64,000 bases of DNA from CBDCPI01 sp965220245 (GCA_965220245.1 CBDCPI010000011.1:124001-188000), one strand, 5' to 3'. Positions 25,593 through 33,810 are shown, numbered from the stretch's first letter. Numbers and translations: made by a program. Notes: a model not told the origin generated them from the sequence alone.

Positions 25593-25999
25593 AAGTTGAA
25601 CTGGAGCAAGAGATACCGTCGGTCTCCAAGAAAATAACTCAGGAAAGCATCAACCAATTCGAGGCCTGCGGGATTTTGGACCGGGAGAACATCCACAACA
25701 GCCCCGAATTGGCGCAGCAGCGGCTAGGCTACACCCATCCCTTGGCCTCCGGCAGGATGTCAGTGGCCTTTGCTGCCGAAAGCCTCCGGGAGTTCTTCGG
25801 TCCGGCGGTGTTCAACCATACCGGAACAGTGAACCTCAAGTTCCTGCGGCCGGTGAAAGACGGCGACACCATCACGGTCCACGGGGCCGTCAAGCACCAG
25901 CAAGCGGTTGACGAAGGCACGCTGGTGACCGTCGAGATCTATTGTGATAACCAGGACCAAGACAAGACCGCCATCGGGACCGGCACGGCCATCCTGTAG
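25580..25999 (+). CDS. MaoC-type enoyl-CoA hydratase subunit (catalytic hotdog)
   Basis: Encodes 139 residues. Begins inside the preceding gene (13-base overlap). The segment ILDRENIHNSPELAQ with HPLASGRMSVAFAAESLRE fits the MaoC hydratase motif (Asp/Asn-x-x-His ... ASG), followed by FNHTGTVNLKFLRPVKDGDT and ITVHGAVKHQQ. It should supply the Asp/His dyad for hydration or dehydration of an acyl-CoA. The substrate is unknown; a second such pair is at 54775-55982. Confidence 0.84.
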   Translation: MASLKVELEQEIPSVSKKITQESINQFEACGILDRENIHNSPELAQQRLGYTHPLASGRMSVAFAAESLREFFGPAVFNHTGTVNLKFLRPVKDGDTITVHGAVKHQQAVDEGTLVTVEIYCDNQDQDKTAIGTGTAIL

Positions 26000-26047
26000 C
26001 AGCACGCTCCGGGACTCACCTAAGCCTTTGCCGCCGACCGTCGCTTT

Positions 26048-27001
26048 TCAATCGTGAAGCAGTTCTCCTCGCCGCACCCCCGACTTGATCCGGCCGTATT
26101 CGGATGATACTTCCGCTCCTAAAATCAAGATCATAGCCGAGATGTAGGTCCAGAACATCAGAATTATCACCGAGGCCAGGTTGCCGTACAGTTGATCGAA
26201 CTGGGCGAAGTTTTCGAGATACCAGATGAAAAGCCCCTTGCTCACCTCGAACAAGAACGCCGCCAACGCTGCTCCCACCCACACGTACCGCCAGTAAGTC
26301 TTGGTGTTGGGCAGGAATTTGTATATTGCTATAAAGATGCCGACGCTGATGATTAGCGATGGCAGCCTCAGCACCACCGCAATTACTTGGCCGCCCAAAA
26401 GCTCAGTCGCCGTGCGGCCGCTAAGCTCGATGGTGGAAGCCCATTGAACAAAGCTGGTCAATGCTACCGAGGTGAAGAACAGGAGACCCACCCCGATGGC
26501 CATAGCCAGTTGCCTTGGTTTGTTCTTGTAAAATGGCGGGTTCTCGGACACGTCCCACGCCCGGTTGACCACCCTCGTAATCGAGCCAAACACGGCGCTA
26601 GCCGACCAGATAAGCCCGAAGAGCGCGATCACCCCCACTGCCTCCCGCAACCGGCTCACCCCGGTAACGCTTTCCCGAACGAATTCCTCCGACCCCGGGA
26701 GGTAGCTTAGGATAAACTCAACCAATTCATCCTGGCGGTTTTGAGAGTCTACTATCCACCCCATGATTGCGGCGAGGGCCAATATGAGCGGGAAAATAGA
26801 CAGGACTGCATAATAGCTAACACTGGCCGCCATGTGAGTAGCGTCATCCTCACCCATCTCCTGGATGACGCGGACGGCTAATGTCGCCGGGAGGCTTCCG
26901 CCCAGCCGGGTTTGCCTTAGTTCCGAACGGAGCCGCTGCCCTCCTTGGCCAAGGATGTGAACCGTAACCAGCAGTCTGGACTTAAGCTTCAAGGGGATCA
27001 A
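26048..27001 (-). CDS. YihY/BrkB family inner membrane protein
   Basis: Encodes 317 residues with six hydrophobic segments. MAASVSYYAVLSIFPLILAL near residue 57, VIALFGLIWSASAVFGSITR, VNRAWDVSENPPF and the late helices IIKFWTYI-like region (ASVIILMFWTYISAMILILG) are the YihY/UPF0761 pattern. Often misannotated as RNase BN; the function is unsettled. The C-terminus EVSSEYGRIKSGVRR is typical. It converges on the MaoC pair with a 48-base gap. Confidence 0.9.
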   Translation of the reverse strand: MIPLKLKSRLLVTVHILGQGGQRLRSELRQTRLGGSLPATLAVRVIQEMGEDDATHMAASVSYYAVLSIFPLILALAAIMGWIVDSQNRQDELVEFILSYLPGSEEFVRESVTGVSRLREAVGVIALFGLIWSASAVFGSITRVVNRAWDVSENPPFYKNKPRQLAMAIGVGLLFFTSVALTSFVQWASTIELSGRTATELLGGQVIAVVLRLPSLIISVGIFIAIYKFLPNTKTYWRYVWVGAALAAFLFEVSKGLFIWYLENFAQFDQLYGNLASVIILMFWTYISAMILILGAEVSSEYGRIKSGVRRGELLHD

Positions 27002-27079
27002 ACGGCAAACACCTGATCGTTTGGTGCAATCGTAATCAGTCTTAGAAGAATCAGGCGTAAAGCCCCCGGTGGATAGCAG

Positions 27080-27233
27080 CAGGGCCTTTTCATTGTCACC
27101 CTGAGCATAGCGAAGGGTCTAAAATCCCTGACTGCATTCTCTTTCTTCGGTACTCGGATTAGGTTCTTGCTGAAGGTTTTTAGATTCTTCGCCTACGGCT
27201 CAGAATGACATTTCCGAGGATGAAAAGGCCCTG
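27080..27233. mobile_element. MITE-like inverted-repeat element
   Basis: Ends are CAGGGCCTTTTCAT and ATGAAAAGGCCCTG (14-bp perfect inverted repeat), with inner arms CACCCTGAGC and GCTCAGAATGAC. Flanks GGATAGCAG (27071-27079) and GGATAGCGG (27234-27242) match at 8 of 9 positions, like a target site duplication. Its sequence is also found, reversed, at 56063-56216. No ORF inside. Confidence 0.75.
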
Positions 27234-27304
27234 GGATAGCGGCAGGGAAATGGGGCCGGTGGTGATGGGTAAGGCCATACCTCGCCGGAGTAAGACAGGA
27301 AAGT

Positions 27305-27333
27305 GAGAGCGGCGGAAAAAGAACGCCGCTCTC
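27305..27333 (-). terminator. hairpin downstream of the repetitive-protein gene
   Basis: GAGAGCGGCG (27305-27314) pairs perfectly with CGCCGCTCTC (27324-27333) around a 9-base loop, 29 bases past the stop of the minus-strand gene at 27363. The following bases on the minus strand are only weakly T-rich (ACTTTCCTGTCTT), so termination efficiency is uncertain. Confidence 0.5.
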
Positions 27334-27362
27334 AGGACAACCAAGGATTACACCAGGGCCGG

Positions 27363-28199
27363 TTAGGCTTTTTTGTCCGCGTCTCCCGATGATGGCCGGA
27401 CCACGACCCGGACCCCGGAAATAACCCCGGTAACGGCGTTCCGAACGGCCTCGCCGGCGGAAGCGCTAATCGCGCTAGCCCCCTCGACCGCACCGGTGGC
27501 AGCCGCCGATGCAGCATCCTCGGCAGCTAAGCCAATGTCCCTGGCCCCCTCGATAGCGCCTTCAACCGCGTTTCGCGCCACGGTAGCGACGTCTCCGCCA
27601 ACGCTGCTGGTAGTGGTGATCACCTGGCTGGCGCTGTGCCGGACCGCTCCCATCGAGTCTTCACCGATCTCTTGGGCGCCGGCAATCGTGCCCCTGACCA
27701 CCGATTTCGCGGTATTGGCCAGGCTGCCTCCCACCTCGGCAGTGCCTTCGATGGCCGCCTTGGTGACCCCGGTAATGGAGTCCTCCATGGTGAGGCCCAC
27801 ACTCTTGCCGGTCACCAGGGCCCCTTCGATGGCGCCTCTGCCAGCATCGGCCACGTCGCCGCCAACTTCCGCGGTGCCCTTGATTGCGGCTCGCACGGTG
27901 TCACTCATCGTGCCTATGGTAACCGTGGTCACCTCGCCCACGCCTTGAATAACGCCGATCACCGCTCCTTTAGCGGCGCCTCCAACGTTGGACCCAACAT
28001 CACTGGCGGCTTGCACCGCGCCGGTCACCCCATCCACTGCCAGACTTGAAACCTCACGGGTCACGTCACGGACCCCTTCTAGGGCCTTGACAGTATTTTC
28101 GCGGGTAGTATCCAAAGTGGTCCCCACCACGTCCCCCGCTCCCTTAATCGTCCCCACTAGGGTATCTCTGATACCTCTCCCTAGACTTCCCAACGGCAT
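27363..28199 (-). CDS. repetitive amphipathic-helix protein (LEA-like)
   Basis: Encodes 278 residues built from about eight imperfect repeats of roughly 30-35 residues with a core like A.GAIEGA..IG and VGGDVA..AR.AVEGA (for example TVARNAVEGAIEGARDIG and DAGRGAIEGALVTGKSVG). It is rich in Ala, Gly, Val and Thr, with no aromatic residues and no Cys. No signal peptide. The periodic small/hydrophobic pattern suggests amphipathic helices that coat a membrane, polymer granule or other surface, as LEA or phasin-like proteins do; this is inference. A good AAGGAGG site precedes ATG 28199. Confidence 0.7.
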   Translation of the reverse strand: MPLGSLGRGIRDTLVGTIKGAGDVVGTTLDTTRENTVKALEGVRDVTREVSSLAVDGVTGAVQAASDVGSNVGGAAKGAVIGVIQGVGEVTTVTIGTMSDTVRAAIKGTAEVGGDVADAGRGAIEGALVTGKSVGLTMEDSITGVTKAAIEGTAEVGGSLANTAKSVVRGTIAGAQEIGEDSMGAVRHSASQVITTTSSVGGDVATVARNAVEGAIEGARDIGLAAEDAASAAATGAVEGASAISASAGEAVRNAVTGVISGVRVVVRPSSGDADKKA

Positions 28200-28232
28200 G
28201 GCCCCCTCCTTTTAGTTACGATGATTAGAAAC

Positions 28233-28262
28233 ATTATATCCTATATACTTCTCATCTCCCAA
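28233..28262 (-). promoter_or_regulatory. putative promoter of the repetitive-protein gene
   Basis: On the minus strand TTGGGA (28257-28262) is followed after 18 bases by TATAAT (28233-28238), about 34 bases before ATG 28199. The -10 is perfect and the -35 moderate. Confidence 0.45.
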
Positions 28263-28331
28263 GGCGTGCTTGCATTTCTTTTTGACGTAAACTACACTGA
28301 AAATAGCCACCTGCCCAAGTTGAGGAGAACT

Positions 28332-28625
28332 ATGCCCGGAGCCGAGTTCGGAAAAGTTGAAGTAGAGATCCTGTACTGCGTGTCTTGAGGCTACTACCCG
28401 GTCGCCACGTGGTTGGCGAGCGAGTTTTGGCGCTCGGACGCTCCCGGTGACGTTGCTCTAAAGCTAACCCCCGACGGTAGAGGCCGCTTGGAGGTTTACT
28501 TGGACGGCGATAAGATCTTCGACCGTAAGGAAGACGGTTTCCCGGACCTTGGTAAAGTAACCGAGTTGAAGATGACCATTGCCGAGAAAGTTTTCGACGT
28601 CGAGGACGCTCTGGCAGCCAGCTAG
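28332..28625 (+). CDS. SelW/Rdx-family selenoprotein (in-frame UGA = Sec19)
   Basis: From ATG 28332, after a GAGGAG site 5 bases upstream, the frame reads EVEILYCVS, then TGA at 28386-28388, then GYYPVATWLASEFWRSD and on to TAG at 28623: 97 residues with the TGA read as selenocysteine. This puts Cys16 and Sec19 in a CxxU redox motif at the end of the first strand, exactly where Rdx/SelW proteins have CxxC or CxxU, followed by the GY..A..LA helix. GRLEVYLDGDKIFDRKEDGF matches the Rdx G-x-FEV-dG-ifsrk-e-gFP motif. Other genes here end in TGA, so UGA is not generally reassigned. A hairpin follows the TGA. Ordinary ORF calling sees only a 70-residue fragment from an internal ATG at 28413. Confidence 0.82.
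28386..28420 (+). promoter_or_regulatory. candidate bacterial SECIS hairpin after the UGA
   Basis: TCGCC (28402-28406) can pair with GGCGA (28415-28419) around the loop ACGTGGTT, which contains a GU. The stem starts 13 bases after the UGA, in the range of known bacterial SECIS elements bound by SelB. The stem is short, so folding should be tested. Confidence 0.5.
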
Positions 28626-28746
28626 CGGAACACCACACTAGCTCAAGCAACCGGTATCGGATGCAGCTCCCACTAGGCCTTGGGGCTACATTTTTTATGG
28701 GGCCGTCGGCCTGACTCTCATTACAAGTGGTATAAGCGAGGTTGCT

Positions 28747-29448
28747 GTGGCCAACCCTGACCATGTATTGCTCCTCCAGTCTGGCCCGGAGGCCTTCGCC
28801 GAGTGGCGTGAGCAAAACCTTGGGGGAGTCCTAGACCTAAGGGGCGCCGACCTATCAGGATTGGACCTGAAAGGCGTTCGTATCCGGGACGCCGACCTCC
28901 GCGGCGCAAATCTAAGAGGAGCGTTGCTTCTCCGAGCGAGCATGGCCGGGGCGAACTTGGAGGGGGCCGAATTGGAGGGGGCCGACCTAGGCCGGGTTAC
29001 TCTCTCCGGGGCCAACCTCTCCCAAGCGTCGTTGATCAACGTAAACCTGTTTTGGGCCGACTTGAACCACTGCAATCTTACGGGGGCGGTCCTCCGTTGG
29101 TCCCGCATGGGCCGTGCTTCGTTTCTGGGCGCCGACCTAACCGGGGCCGACTTGAGCCAGTCCACGATGATCGAGGCCGACCTGAGAAACACTACTTTGG
29201 CCGGGGCCAAATTCTTGTCCACTAACATGAACGGGGCCGACCTAGGCCGCGCTTTCATGACCGGAGCCGATTTCACCCTGTCGATGATTCGCGATTCCAT
29301 GTTCGTCGCTGCCGACCTGCGGGGGGCCAATTTCGACCGGGCCAGCCTGCACCGCTCGGACATGACCTTAGCGAAATACGATGACACTACCCGCTTCCCC
29401 AAAGGCTTCGACCCCAATGACACCGGCGAAAAGGACGTTGACGGTTAG
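28747..29448 (+). CDS. pentapeptide-repeat protein
   Basis: Encodes 233 residues from GTG 28747. From about residue 28 to 205 the sequence is a run of A(D/N)LxG pentapeptides (for example LRGADLSGLDLKGVRIRDAD, then LRGANLRGALLLRA), which fold as a right-handed quadrilateral beta helix. The N-terminal segment HVLLLQSGPEAFAEWREQN is the common capping region. There is no signal peptide. Molecular role unknown; some relatives mimic DNA and protect gyrase, but nothing here shows that. It lies 121 bases downstream of the selenoprotein in the same direction. Confidence 0.9.
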   Translation: MANPDHVLLLQSGPEAFAEWREQNLGGVLDLRGADLSGLDLKGVRIRDADLRGANLRGALLLRASMAGANLEGAELEGADLGRVTLSGANLSQASLINVNLFWADLNHCNLTGAVLRWSRMGRASFLGADLTGADLSQSTMIEADLRNTTLAGAKFLSTNMNGADLGRAFMTGADFTLSMIRDSMFVAADLRGANFDRASLHRSDMTLAKYDDTTRFPKGFDPNDTGEKDVDG

Positions 29449-29519
29449 GGTGCCAGCCGTCGAGTCCCGGTACCCGGCCATTAGTCGTACCCTTATGTTA
29501 GAATTATCATAGTTGCCGG

Positions 29520-30572
29520 TTGGGGGCGTCATTGCCAGTCTTGCAAATCACCGGGGACCGCCCTGGCGCTGGTAAAACCAGCACCATCGGCGCCCTGCTA
29601 CTTGAGTTCACTGCCGCAGGCCAGCGAGCAGCCTACTGCAAACCGTTCTCTTCCAGGGCCGAAGACGACGCCGACGCAGCTTTCTTTTCCGGCTTTGCCT
29701 CGGAGAACGCCCCGGAAGTCCCGGCTCCCCAGCCATTGCCGGATATTCCGGTTGTCGGCCCCCAGCTAACCCTAGAGGATTCAGTCTTAAGCACAGTCCG
29801 GGAGACTCTAGCCGACCTTCTGAGTCAAGTGGACGTAGTACTGGTCGAAGGCCCGGACCTGGCAAATTCCGCAGGCATTCCTATCCCCTACGCTCTTGAC
29901 CTCGCTTCCGCTCTAAACTGCAAGGTTGTGCTCACCTTCGCCTATGCCAAGGACTTGACCACGTCCGCAATCATCCAAGGATGCCACCCCTTTGCCGACC
30001 GCTTGGCAGGGGTGTTGATCAACGGCGTTACCAGCTATCGCACCCGTCACGCCGAGAAGCACTTGCTAAAGGAACTGCGGGCCCAGGGTGTGCCGGTGTT
30101 TGGGGCCTTGAAGGAAGACCGGCAGATGCTGGGAGTAACGGTCCGGGACTTAGCCGACTTTCTTGGCGGCCAGTGGGTACAAGAACCGGAAAACACCGAT
30201 GCTCGGGTGGACCGCTTCTTGATCGGCGGCAACATCATGGATGCCGGACCCACCTATTTCGGCCGTTTCTCCAATCAAGCAGTAATCACCCGGGGCGCCC
30301 GCCCGGATATTCAAATGGCCTGCTTGACCTCGACCCCGTGTTGCATCGTCTTGACTTGCGGGGAGGAGCCGGTGGAGTACATCCGGGCGGAGGCGATGCA
30401 GCGAGGAGTGCCTTTAATCTTGGTGGAGACCAAGACCTTGGAGACCGCCGAGTCTCTGGGCGGTCTCTTGGAGCTAGCTACCGCGCGCGACGGCGGGAAA
30501 CTTGAGCACTTTCGCCAACTGCTTCGCGCCGATGCCGACTTGGATGCGCTGACCAAGGCGGCGCTGGGTTGA
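29520..30572 (+). CDS. AAA/BioD-like ATPase with DRTGG domain (phosphotransacetylase N-domain-like)
   Basis: Encodes 350 residues. The N-terminal P-loop domain has ITGDRPGAGKTSTIGALLLE and a following BioD/CobQ-like fold (VVLVEGPDLANSAGIPIPYA; VLINGV). The C-terminal half, from about residue 220 (GAGPTYFGRFSNQAVITRG-like region, read as DAGPTYFGRFSNQAVITRGA), is a DRTGG domain. The same architecture forms the regulatory N-terminal part of some phosphate acetyltransferases; here it stands alone. TTG at 29520 is the first start; TTG at 29532 is possible. The 5-FCL-like gene follows after 37 bases. Confidence 0.8.
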   Translation: MGASLPVLQITGDRPGAGKTSTIGALLLEFTAAGQRAAYCKPFSSRAEDDADAAFFSGFASENAPEVPAPQPLPDIPVVGPQLTLEDSVLSTVRETLADLLSQVDVVLVEGPDLANSAGIPIPYALDLASALNCKVVLTFAYAKDLTTSAIIQGCHPFADRLAGVLINGVTSYRTRHAEKHLLKELRAQGVPVFGALKEDRQMLGVTVRDLADFLGGQWVQEPENTDARVDRFLIGGNIMDAGPTYFGRFSNQAVITRGARPDIQMACLTSTPCCIVLTCGEEPVEYIRAEAMQRGVPLILVETKTLETAESLGGLLELATARDGGKLEHFRQLLRADADLDALTKAALG

Positions 30573-30609
30573 AATATGGCCACATTTATAGGAGCGGTGT
30601 GCCGGAGGC

Positions 30610-31353
30610 GTGAACGACAAAGACTTCTTCCGTAACTTGGTTTGGACGGCCTTGCAGACCGAAGGCGCGGCCCGGAGCAACCGGGTGCGCGACCGGATTC
30701 CGGACTTTCACGGGGCCCAGGATGCGGCCCGGTTGGTGTTTGAGCTTCCCACTTGGCAACAAGCCCGGGCCATCAAAAGCAACCCGGACCGGCCGCAGCG
30801 GCCCCTGCGCCAGCGGGCCTTGGAAGAAGGCAAAGTGCTGTATATGGCCGTGCCCCGCTTGCGCAGCGAGCAGTGCTTCGTGGAGCTGGACCCGGCTACC
30901 CTCAATGCCTCGCCGGCTCAAGCCTCTACCATTACCGGCGCCTTTCGCTACGGCAGGCTGGTCTATTTCGAAGAAATGAGACCCGTCGATTTGGTAGTTT
31001 CCGGGTCGGTGGCCGTCAATCGCCAAGGCACCCGAATAGGCAAGGGCGGCGGCTTTGCCGACCTCGAATACGGCTTGGCGGCTGCCACCGGCGTTGTCCA
31101 GCCGGACACCCCGGTGATTACCACCGTGCACTCGCTACAAGTCTTGGACCAAGAGTTGCCTTGGACCCAACACGATGTGCCGCTGGACTTTGTGGCGACC
31201 CCGGATGAGGTTATCCAGTGCCCCGAGGGGCTGCCGAAGCCGAATGGCATCTACTGGGATGATCTGGACCAATGGAAGATTGCGAAGATTCCGCTCCTCA
31301 AGAAATTGCAGTTGGAGAAATTAAAGCTAGAAGAAAGTACCTCGCCCCGCTGA
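30610..31353 (+). CDS. 5-formyltetrahydrofolate cyclo-ligase family protein
   Basis: Encodes 247 residues from GTG 30610. RVRDRIPDFHGAQDAARLVF, KVLYMAVPRLRSEQCFVELD and the phosphate-binding RIGKGGGFADLEYGLA define the 5-FCL/MTHFS fold in the MTHFSD-like subgroup. The GKGGG(F/Y)xD motif binds ATP in the cyclo-ligase. VVSGSVAVNRQGTRIGKGGG is the usual run-up to it. Whether it cyclises 5-formyl-THF or acts on another substrate is not clear. Likely cotranscribed with the DRTGG gene. Confidence 0.85.
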   Translation: MNDKDFFRNLVWTALQTEGAARSNRVRDRIPDFHGAQDAARLVFELPTWQQARAIKSNPDRPQRPLRQRALEEGKVLYMAVPRLRSEQCFVELDPATLNASPAQASTITGAFRYGRLVYFEEMRPVDLVVSGSVAVNRQGTRIGKGGGFADLEYGLAAATGVVQPDTPVITTVHSLQVLDQELPWTQHDVPLDFVATPDEVIQCPEGLPKPNGIYWDDLDQWKIAKIPLLKKLQLEKLKLEESTSPR

Positions 31354-31384
31354 GGCGTGTCCTCAGGAGATTACCGGCAGCGTC

Positions 31385-32437
31385 TCACGGGCTGCCCACC
31401 GCCCCTTCCACCTCTAACTCCTTCATAATGCCGGTGATTTGCTCCCAGGTATCTTCTTCAACGAATATCCCCTCTTTCAACCGCCGCGTCTCGGTGAGGT
31501 GTTCGATTTCTCCGGGATAGAGCACTTCGCTAAACCCGGAGGCAGGCGGAGAGTCCTTGACGAAGCTAACGAACTCCGCCACGTCCCGCTTGAACTGGTC
31601 CAAGGGCCGGAAATGCTCCACGTTAAAGACCCCGATGAAACAGCCGTCGTTGTGCTTGGCTTGGGGATCGATCCCAAAGCCCAATCCGGTGAGCAGCCCG
31701 GAGAACACCTCCACCATGAACGAAAGTCCATACCCTTTATGGCCTTGGTCGGCGCCCACCGGGAGGATAGCGCCGCCGCCGAAATACAGGTTGGGATCGG
31801 TGGTGGGATTGCCGTCCTTGTCGATAATCCAGCCGGGAGGCACTTCCTCGCCGCGGCTACGGGCCAGCGTGATCTTCCCTTGGGCCACCGCGCTGGTGGC
31901 CATGTCCAAAAGCACCGGGCCTGCCATGTCGCTGGGCATGCCAATGCAGATGGGGTTGGTGCCCAAGCGGCGTCCCTTGCCGCCGAAGGGCACCACCGAC
32001 TTGGGGCCCGCGCCCGAATCGGCGGTGATTAAGCCGATCATTCCTTCTTGGAGCGCCATGGTGGAGTAATCACCCAAGCGGCCGATGTGGCTTTGATAGT
32101 GTACGGTTACTGCCGCTACACCGTGGGTCTTGGCTTTCTCGATGGCTATGCTCATGGCCTTCTCGGTCACCACGAAGCCAAAGCCCCAGTTGCCGTTGAT
32201 TACCGCAGTGCATGGGGCCTCCTTTTCCACCACGAAAGGGGCTCCCGGCACGATGTGCCCTCTATTGATGCGTTCGACGTATTCGGGGATGTGGATGACG
32301 CCGTGGGAATCGTGGCCGACCAGATTGGCTTTTACTTGATGGGTGGCGACGATTTCCGCTTCGTGTTCGGGAGCGCCCTTGGCCACGTAGATGTGGTAAG
32401 CGACTTTCCGCAGATATTCAGGAGTAAAGACCGGCAT
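31385..32437 (-). CDS. Ldh family (malate/L-lactate/ureidoglycolate-type) dehydrogenase
   Basis: Encodes 350 residues. This non-Rossmann NAD(P) oxidoreductase family shows HDSHGVIHIPEYVERINRG, the catalytic His in VHYQSHIGRLGDY, GTNPICIGMPS, LLDMATSAVAQGKI and GYGLSFMVEVFSGLLTG. It oxidises a 2-hydroxyacid to the 2-oxoacid; which one is unknown. ATG 32437 is chosen since AAGGAG lies 8 bases upstream; a GTG at 32446 would give three more residues. It converges on the 5-FCL-like gene with a 31-base gap. Confidence 0.92.
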   Translation of the reverse strand: MPVFTPEYLRKVAYHIYVAKGAPEHEAEIVATHQVKANLVGHDSHGVIHIPEYVERINRGHIVPGAPFVVEKEAPCTAVINGNWGFGFVVTEKAMSIAIEKAKTHGVAAVTVHYQSHIGRLGDYSTMALQEGMIGLITADSGAGPKSVVPFGGKGRRLGTNPICIGMPSDMAGPVLLDMATSAVAQGKITLARSRGEEVPPGWIIDKDGNPTTDPNLYFGGGAILPVGADQGHKGYGLSFMVEVFSGLLTGLGFGIDPQAKHNDGCFIGVFNVEHFRPLDQFKRDVAEFVSFVKDSPPASGFSEVLYPGEIEHLTETRRLKEGIFVEEDTWEQITGIMKELEVEGAVGSP

Positions 32438-32538
32438 GACTACCACTCCTTGACTGGAGGATGCCCTCAGTCTATTACCGGACCCAATGGTTGTCCACCA
32501 GCATTGCTGCCTACCTACATGCTAAGATAGGCGACGCA

Positions 32539-33117
32539 ATGGTCAAGATTCGGGTTACCAACTCCAAGGTCATCAACCGGCCGGTCCGGGAAGTGTTCGA
32601 CTTTCTGTCCGATTTTGGACGGCACCGAGAATGGGACCGGGAAGCCGAAAGCTTTAAGGGACCGGCTGGCCCCGTTGAGTTGGGAGCCACCTTCCAGAAG
32701 TTTGACGTCTTCGACGCCGGGACCGGCGGCCCGTTGGGCGCATCTCCCATTAGATCGACCCGGGTAGTCGTTCGAGAGGTGACCTACGTCGACCGGGACC
32801 GGTGGCTGGAGTACAAAATCAGCGGCGAGAATGGCTGGCTGCACCGAATTGAATTCTTTGGATTGCAACCCGCCCCCGAAGGCACGCTCCTCACCAAGGG
32901 CACCGACCTCATGTATCCGTCCCTCCGCCGTAACTTCCTGTGGCTGTTTGCGCCCTTCGTTCCGGTTTTCTGGCCCTTCGTGGTCTTGAACCTCCTGTGG
33001 CTACCCTCGATCATCTTTAGCCTGAAACGTAGTCAAAAGGAAAAGCTGGGGAGAATCAAAGACCGGCTGGAGGACCGGCAGGGACCGGATGCCGGAGGGT
33101 TATCCGGGGTCCGATAA
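32539..33117 (+). CDS. SRPBCC family protein with C-terminal hydrophobic segment
   Basis: Encodes 192 residues from ATG 32539. VTNSKVINRPVREVFDFLSD and FGRHREWDREAESFKGPAGP open a START-like (polyketide-cyclase type) ligand-binding fold, continuing with GATFQKFDVF and RWLEYKISGENGWLHRIEFF. Near the C-terminus NFLWLFAPFVPVFWPFVVLN could dip into or span the membrane. The frame is open to 32461 but the family homology starts at MVKIRVTN. It is divergent from the Ldh-family gene. Ligand unknown. Confidence 0.78.
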   Translation: MVKIRVTNSKVINRPVREVFDFLSDFGRHREWDREAESFKGPAGPVELGATFQKFDVFDAGTGGPLGASPIRSTRVVVREVTYVDRDRWLEYKISGENGWLHRIEFFGLQPAPEGTLLTKGTDLMYPSLRRNFLWLFAPFVPVFWPFVVLNLLWLPSIIFSLKRSQKEKLGRIKDRLEDRQGPDAGGLSGVR

Positions 33118-33146
33118 TACCGGGATTTCCGGGGGAGAGAGCCGGT

Positions 33147-33169
33147 GCGGCTTGGAGAAGCCAAGCCGC
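33147..33169 (+). terminator. hairpin after the SRPBCC gene
   Basis: GCGGCTTGG (33147-33155) and CCAAGCCGC (33161-33169) form a perfect 9-bp stem with loop AGAAG, 30 bases after the SRPBCC stop. It lacks a U-tract, so it may be a Rho-type or weak terminator. Confidence 0.45.
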
Positions 33170-33180
33170 AACTGAGAGAC

Positions 33181-33202
33181 TATAATTAGGGTATGGTAGA
33201 AT
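33181..33202 (+). promoter_or_regulatory. TATAAT box immediately upstream of the 33193 gene
   Basis: TATAAT at 33181-33186 ends 6 bases before ATG 33193, so a transcript from it would be leaderless. Overlapping the start, TGGTAGAATCTAAT (33194-33207) is repeated at 33705-33718 before the tRNA genes and contains an extended -10-like TGGTAGAAT. If that second box is the real promoter, the gene must start further downstream. Confidence 0.4.
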
Positions 33203-33690
33203 CTAATATTACCATTGGTCCGTTGCAGGCAAGAGTCCGTTGGTTTGCGCGGCTTTTAACGGCGGTCGTCCGGTACCCGGCATGGACCCCGCCGCTAGAG
33301 CATCGGCTTGACCGCATTGAGCAGCACCTGGAAACCCTAACCGAAGTGGTGCTGATAATGCTCGGGAATCTCTCTGGGCAGTGGGACGATGCCCAGAGAG
33401 AGCGGGCCTTTAGGCAGGTAGCCAACTTTACTCGGGTTTCCCGAGGCGTGGCCCAGCAGAGGAACCCGATCAGCGCAACGGAAAGAGCCCGGCTTCAAGG
33501 ATACCTAGGTCAATTGGAGACCGGGGGACAATTATCCCCCAGCGAAGCTGAGGACTTTCGCCGTCTTGCCGAAGAAGAGGCACGAGCCCACCCCAGAGAG
33601 GACTGGGCCAAAGACTTGTTGAAGCTAGGGCTGGTGGCCTTTGCCCTATACACGCTCTCGGAAATATTCAAACCAAACGAGAATCCATAA
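33193..33690 (+). CDS. hypothetical protein with C-terminal membrane anchor
   Basis: Encodes 165 residues. The N-terminal part is basic and amphipathic (ARVRWFARLLTAVVRYPAW), followed by a coiled-coil stretch (LEHRLDRIEQHLETLTEVVL), a helical Gln/Arg-rich region and, near the end, one probable membrane segment (LLKLGLVAFALYTLSEIF). No family recognised. The start is uncertain because promoter-like sequence overlaps it. It ends 120 bases before tRNA-Arg. Confidence 0.55.
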   Translation: MVESNITIGPLQARVRWFARLLTAVVRYPAWTPPLEHRLDRIEQHLETLTEVVLIMLGNLSGQWDDAQRERAFRQVANFTRVSRGVAQQRNPISATERARLQGYLGQLETGGQLSPSEAEDFRRLAEEEARAHPREDWAKDLLKLGLVAFALYTLSEIFKPNENP

Positions 33691-33704
33691 GTCCGCTCAA
33701 GCTG

Positions 33705-33713
33705 TGGTAGAAT
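33705..33713 (+). promoter_or_regulatory. extended -10 element upstream of tRNA-Arg
   Basis: TGGTAGAAT has the TGn-TAGAAT form, about 100 bases before tRNA-Arg, and lies in a 14-base repeat shared with 33194-33207. No clear -35 box was found. Confidence 0.3.
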
Positions 33714-33810
33714 CTAATCGAGATATTCAGCATGAGTGTCCCAGGAAGAGCAAACCCCAGTGCCGGCCTCCCAGTTCTCCGGACGTTTAACAACTTAACT
33801 GGCGTTATTA

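Noticed and set aside
28413..28625. 70-residue ORF as an independent gene
   Set aside because: It starts inside the Rdx helix, lacks the redox strand and has no Shine-Dalgarno sequence; it is the 3' part of the selenoprotein gene.
31439..32032. 197-codon plus-strand frame opposite the Ldh-family gene
   Set aside because: Antisense shadow of a gene with clear family motifs.
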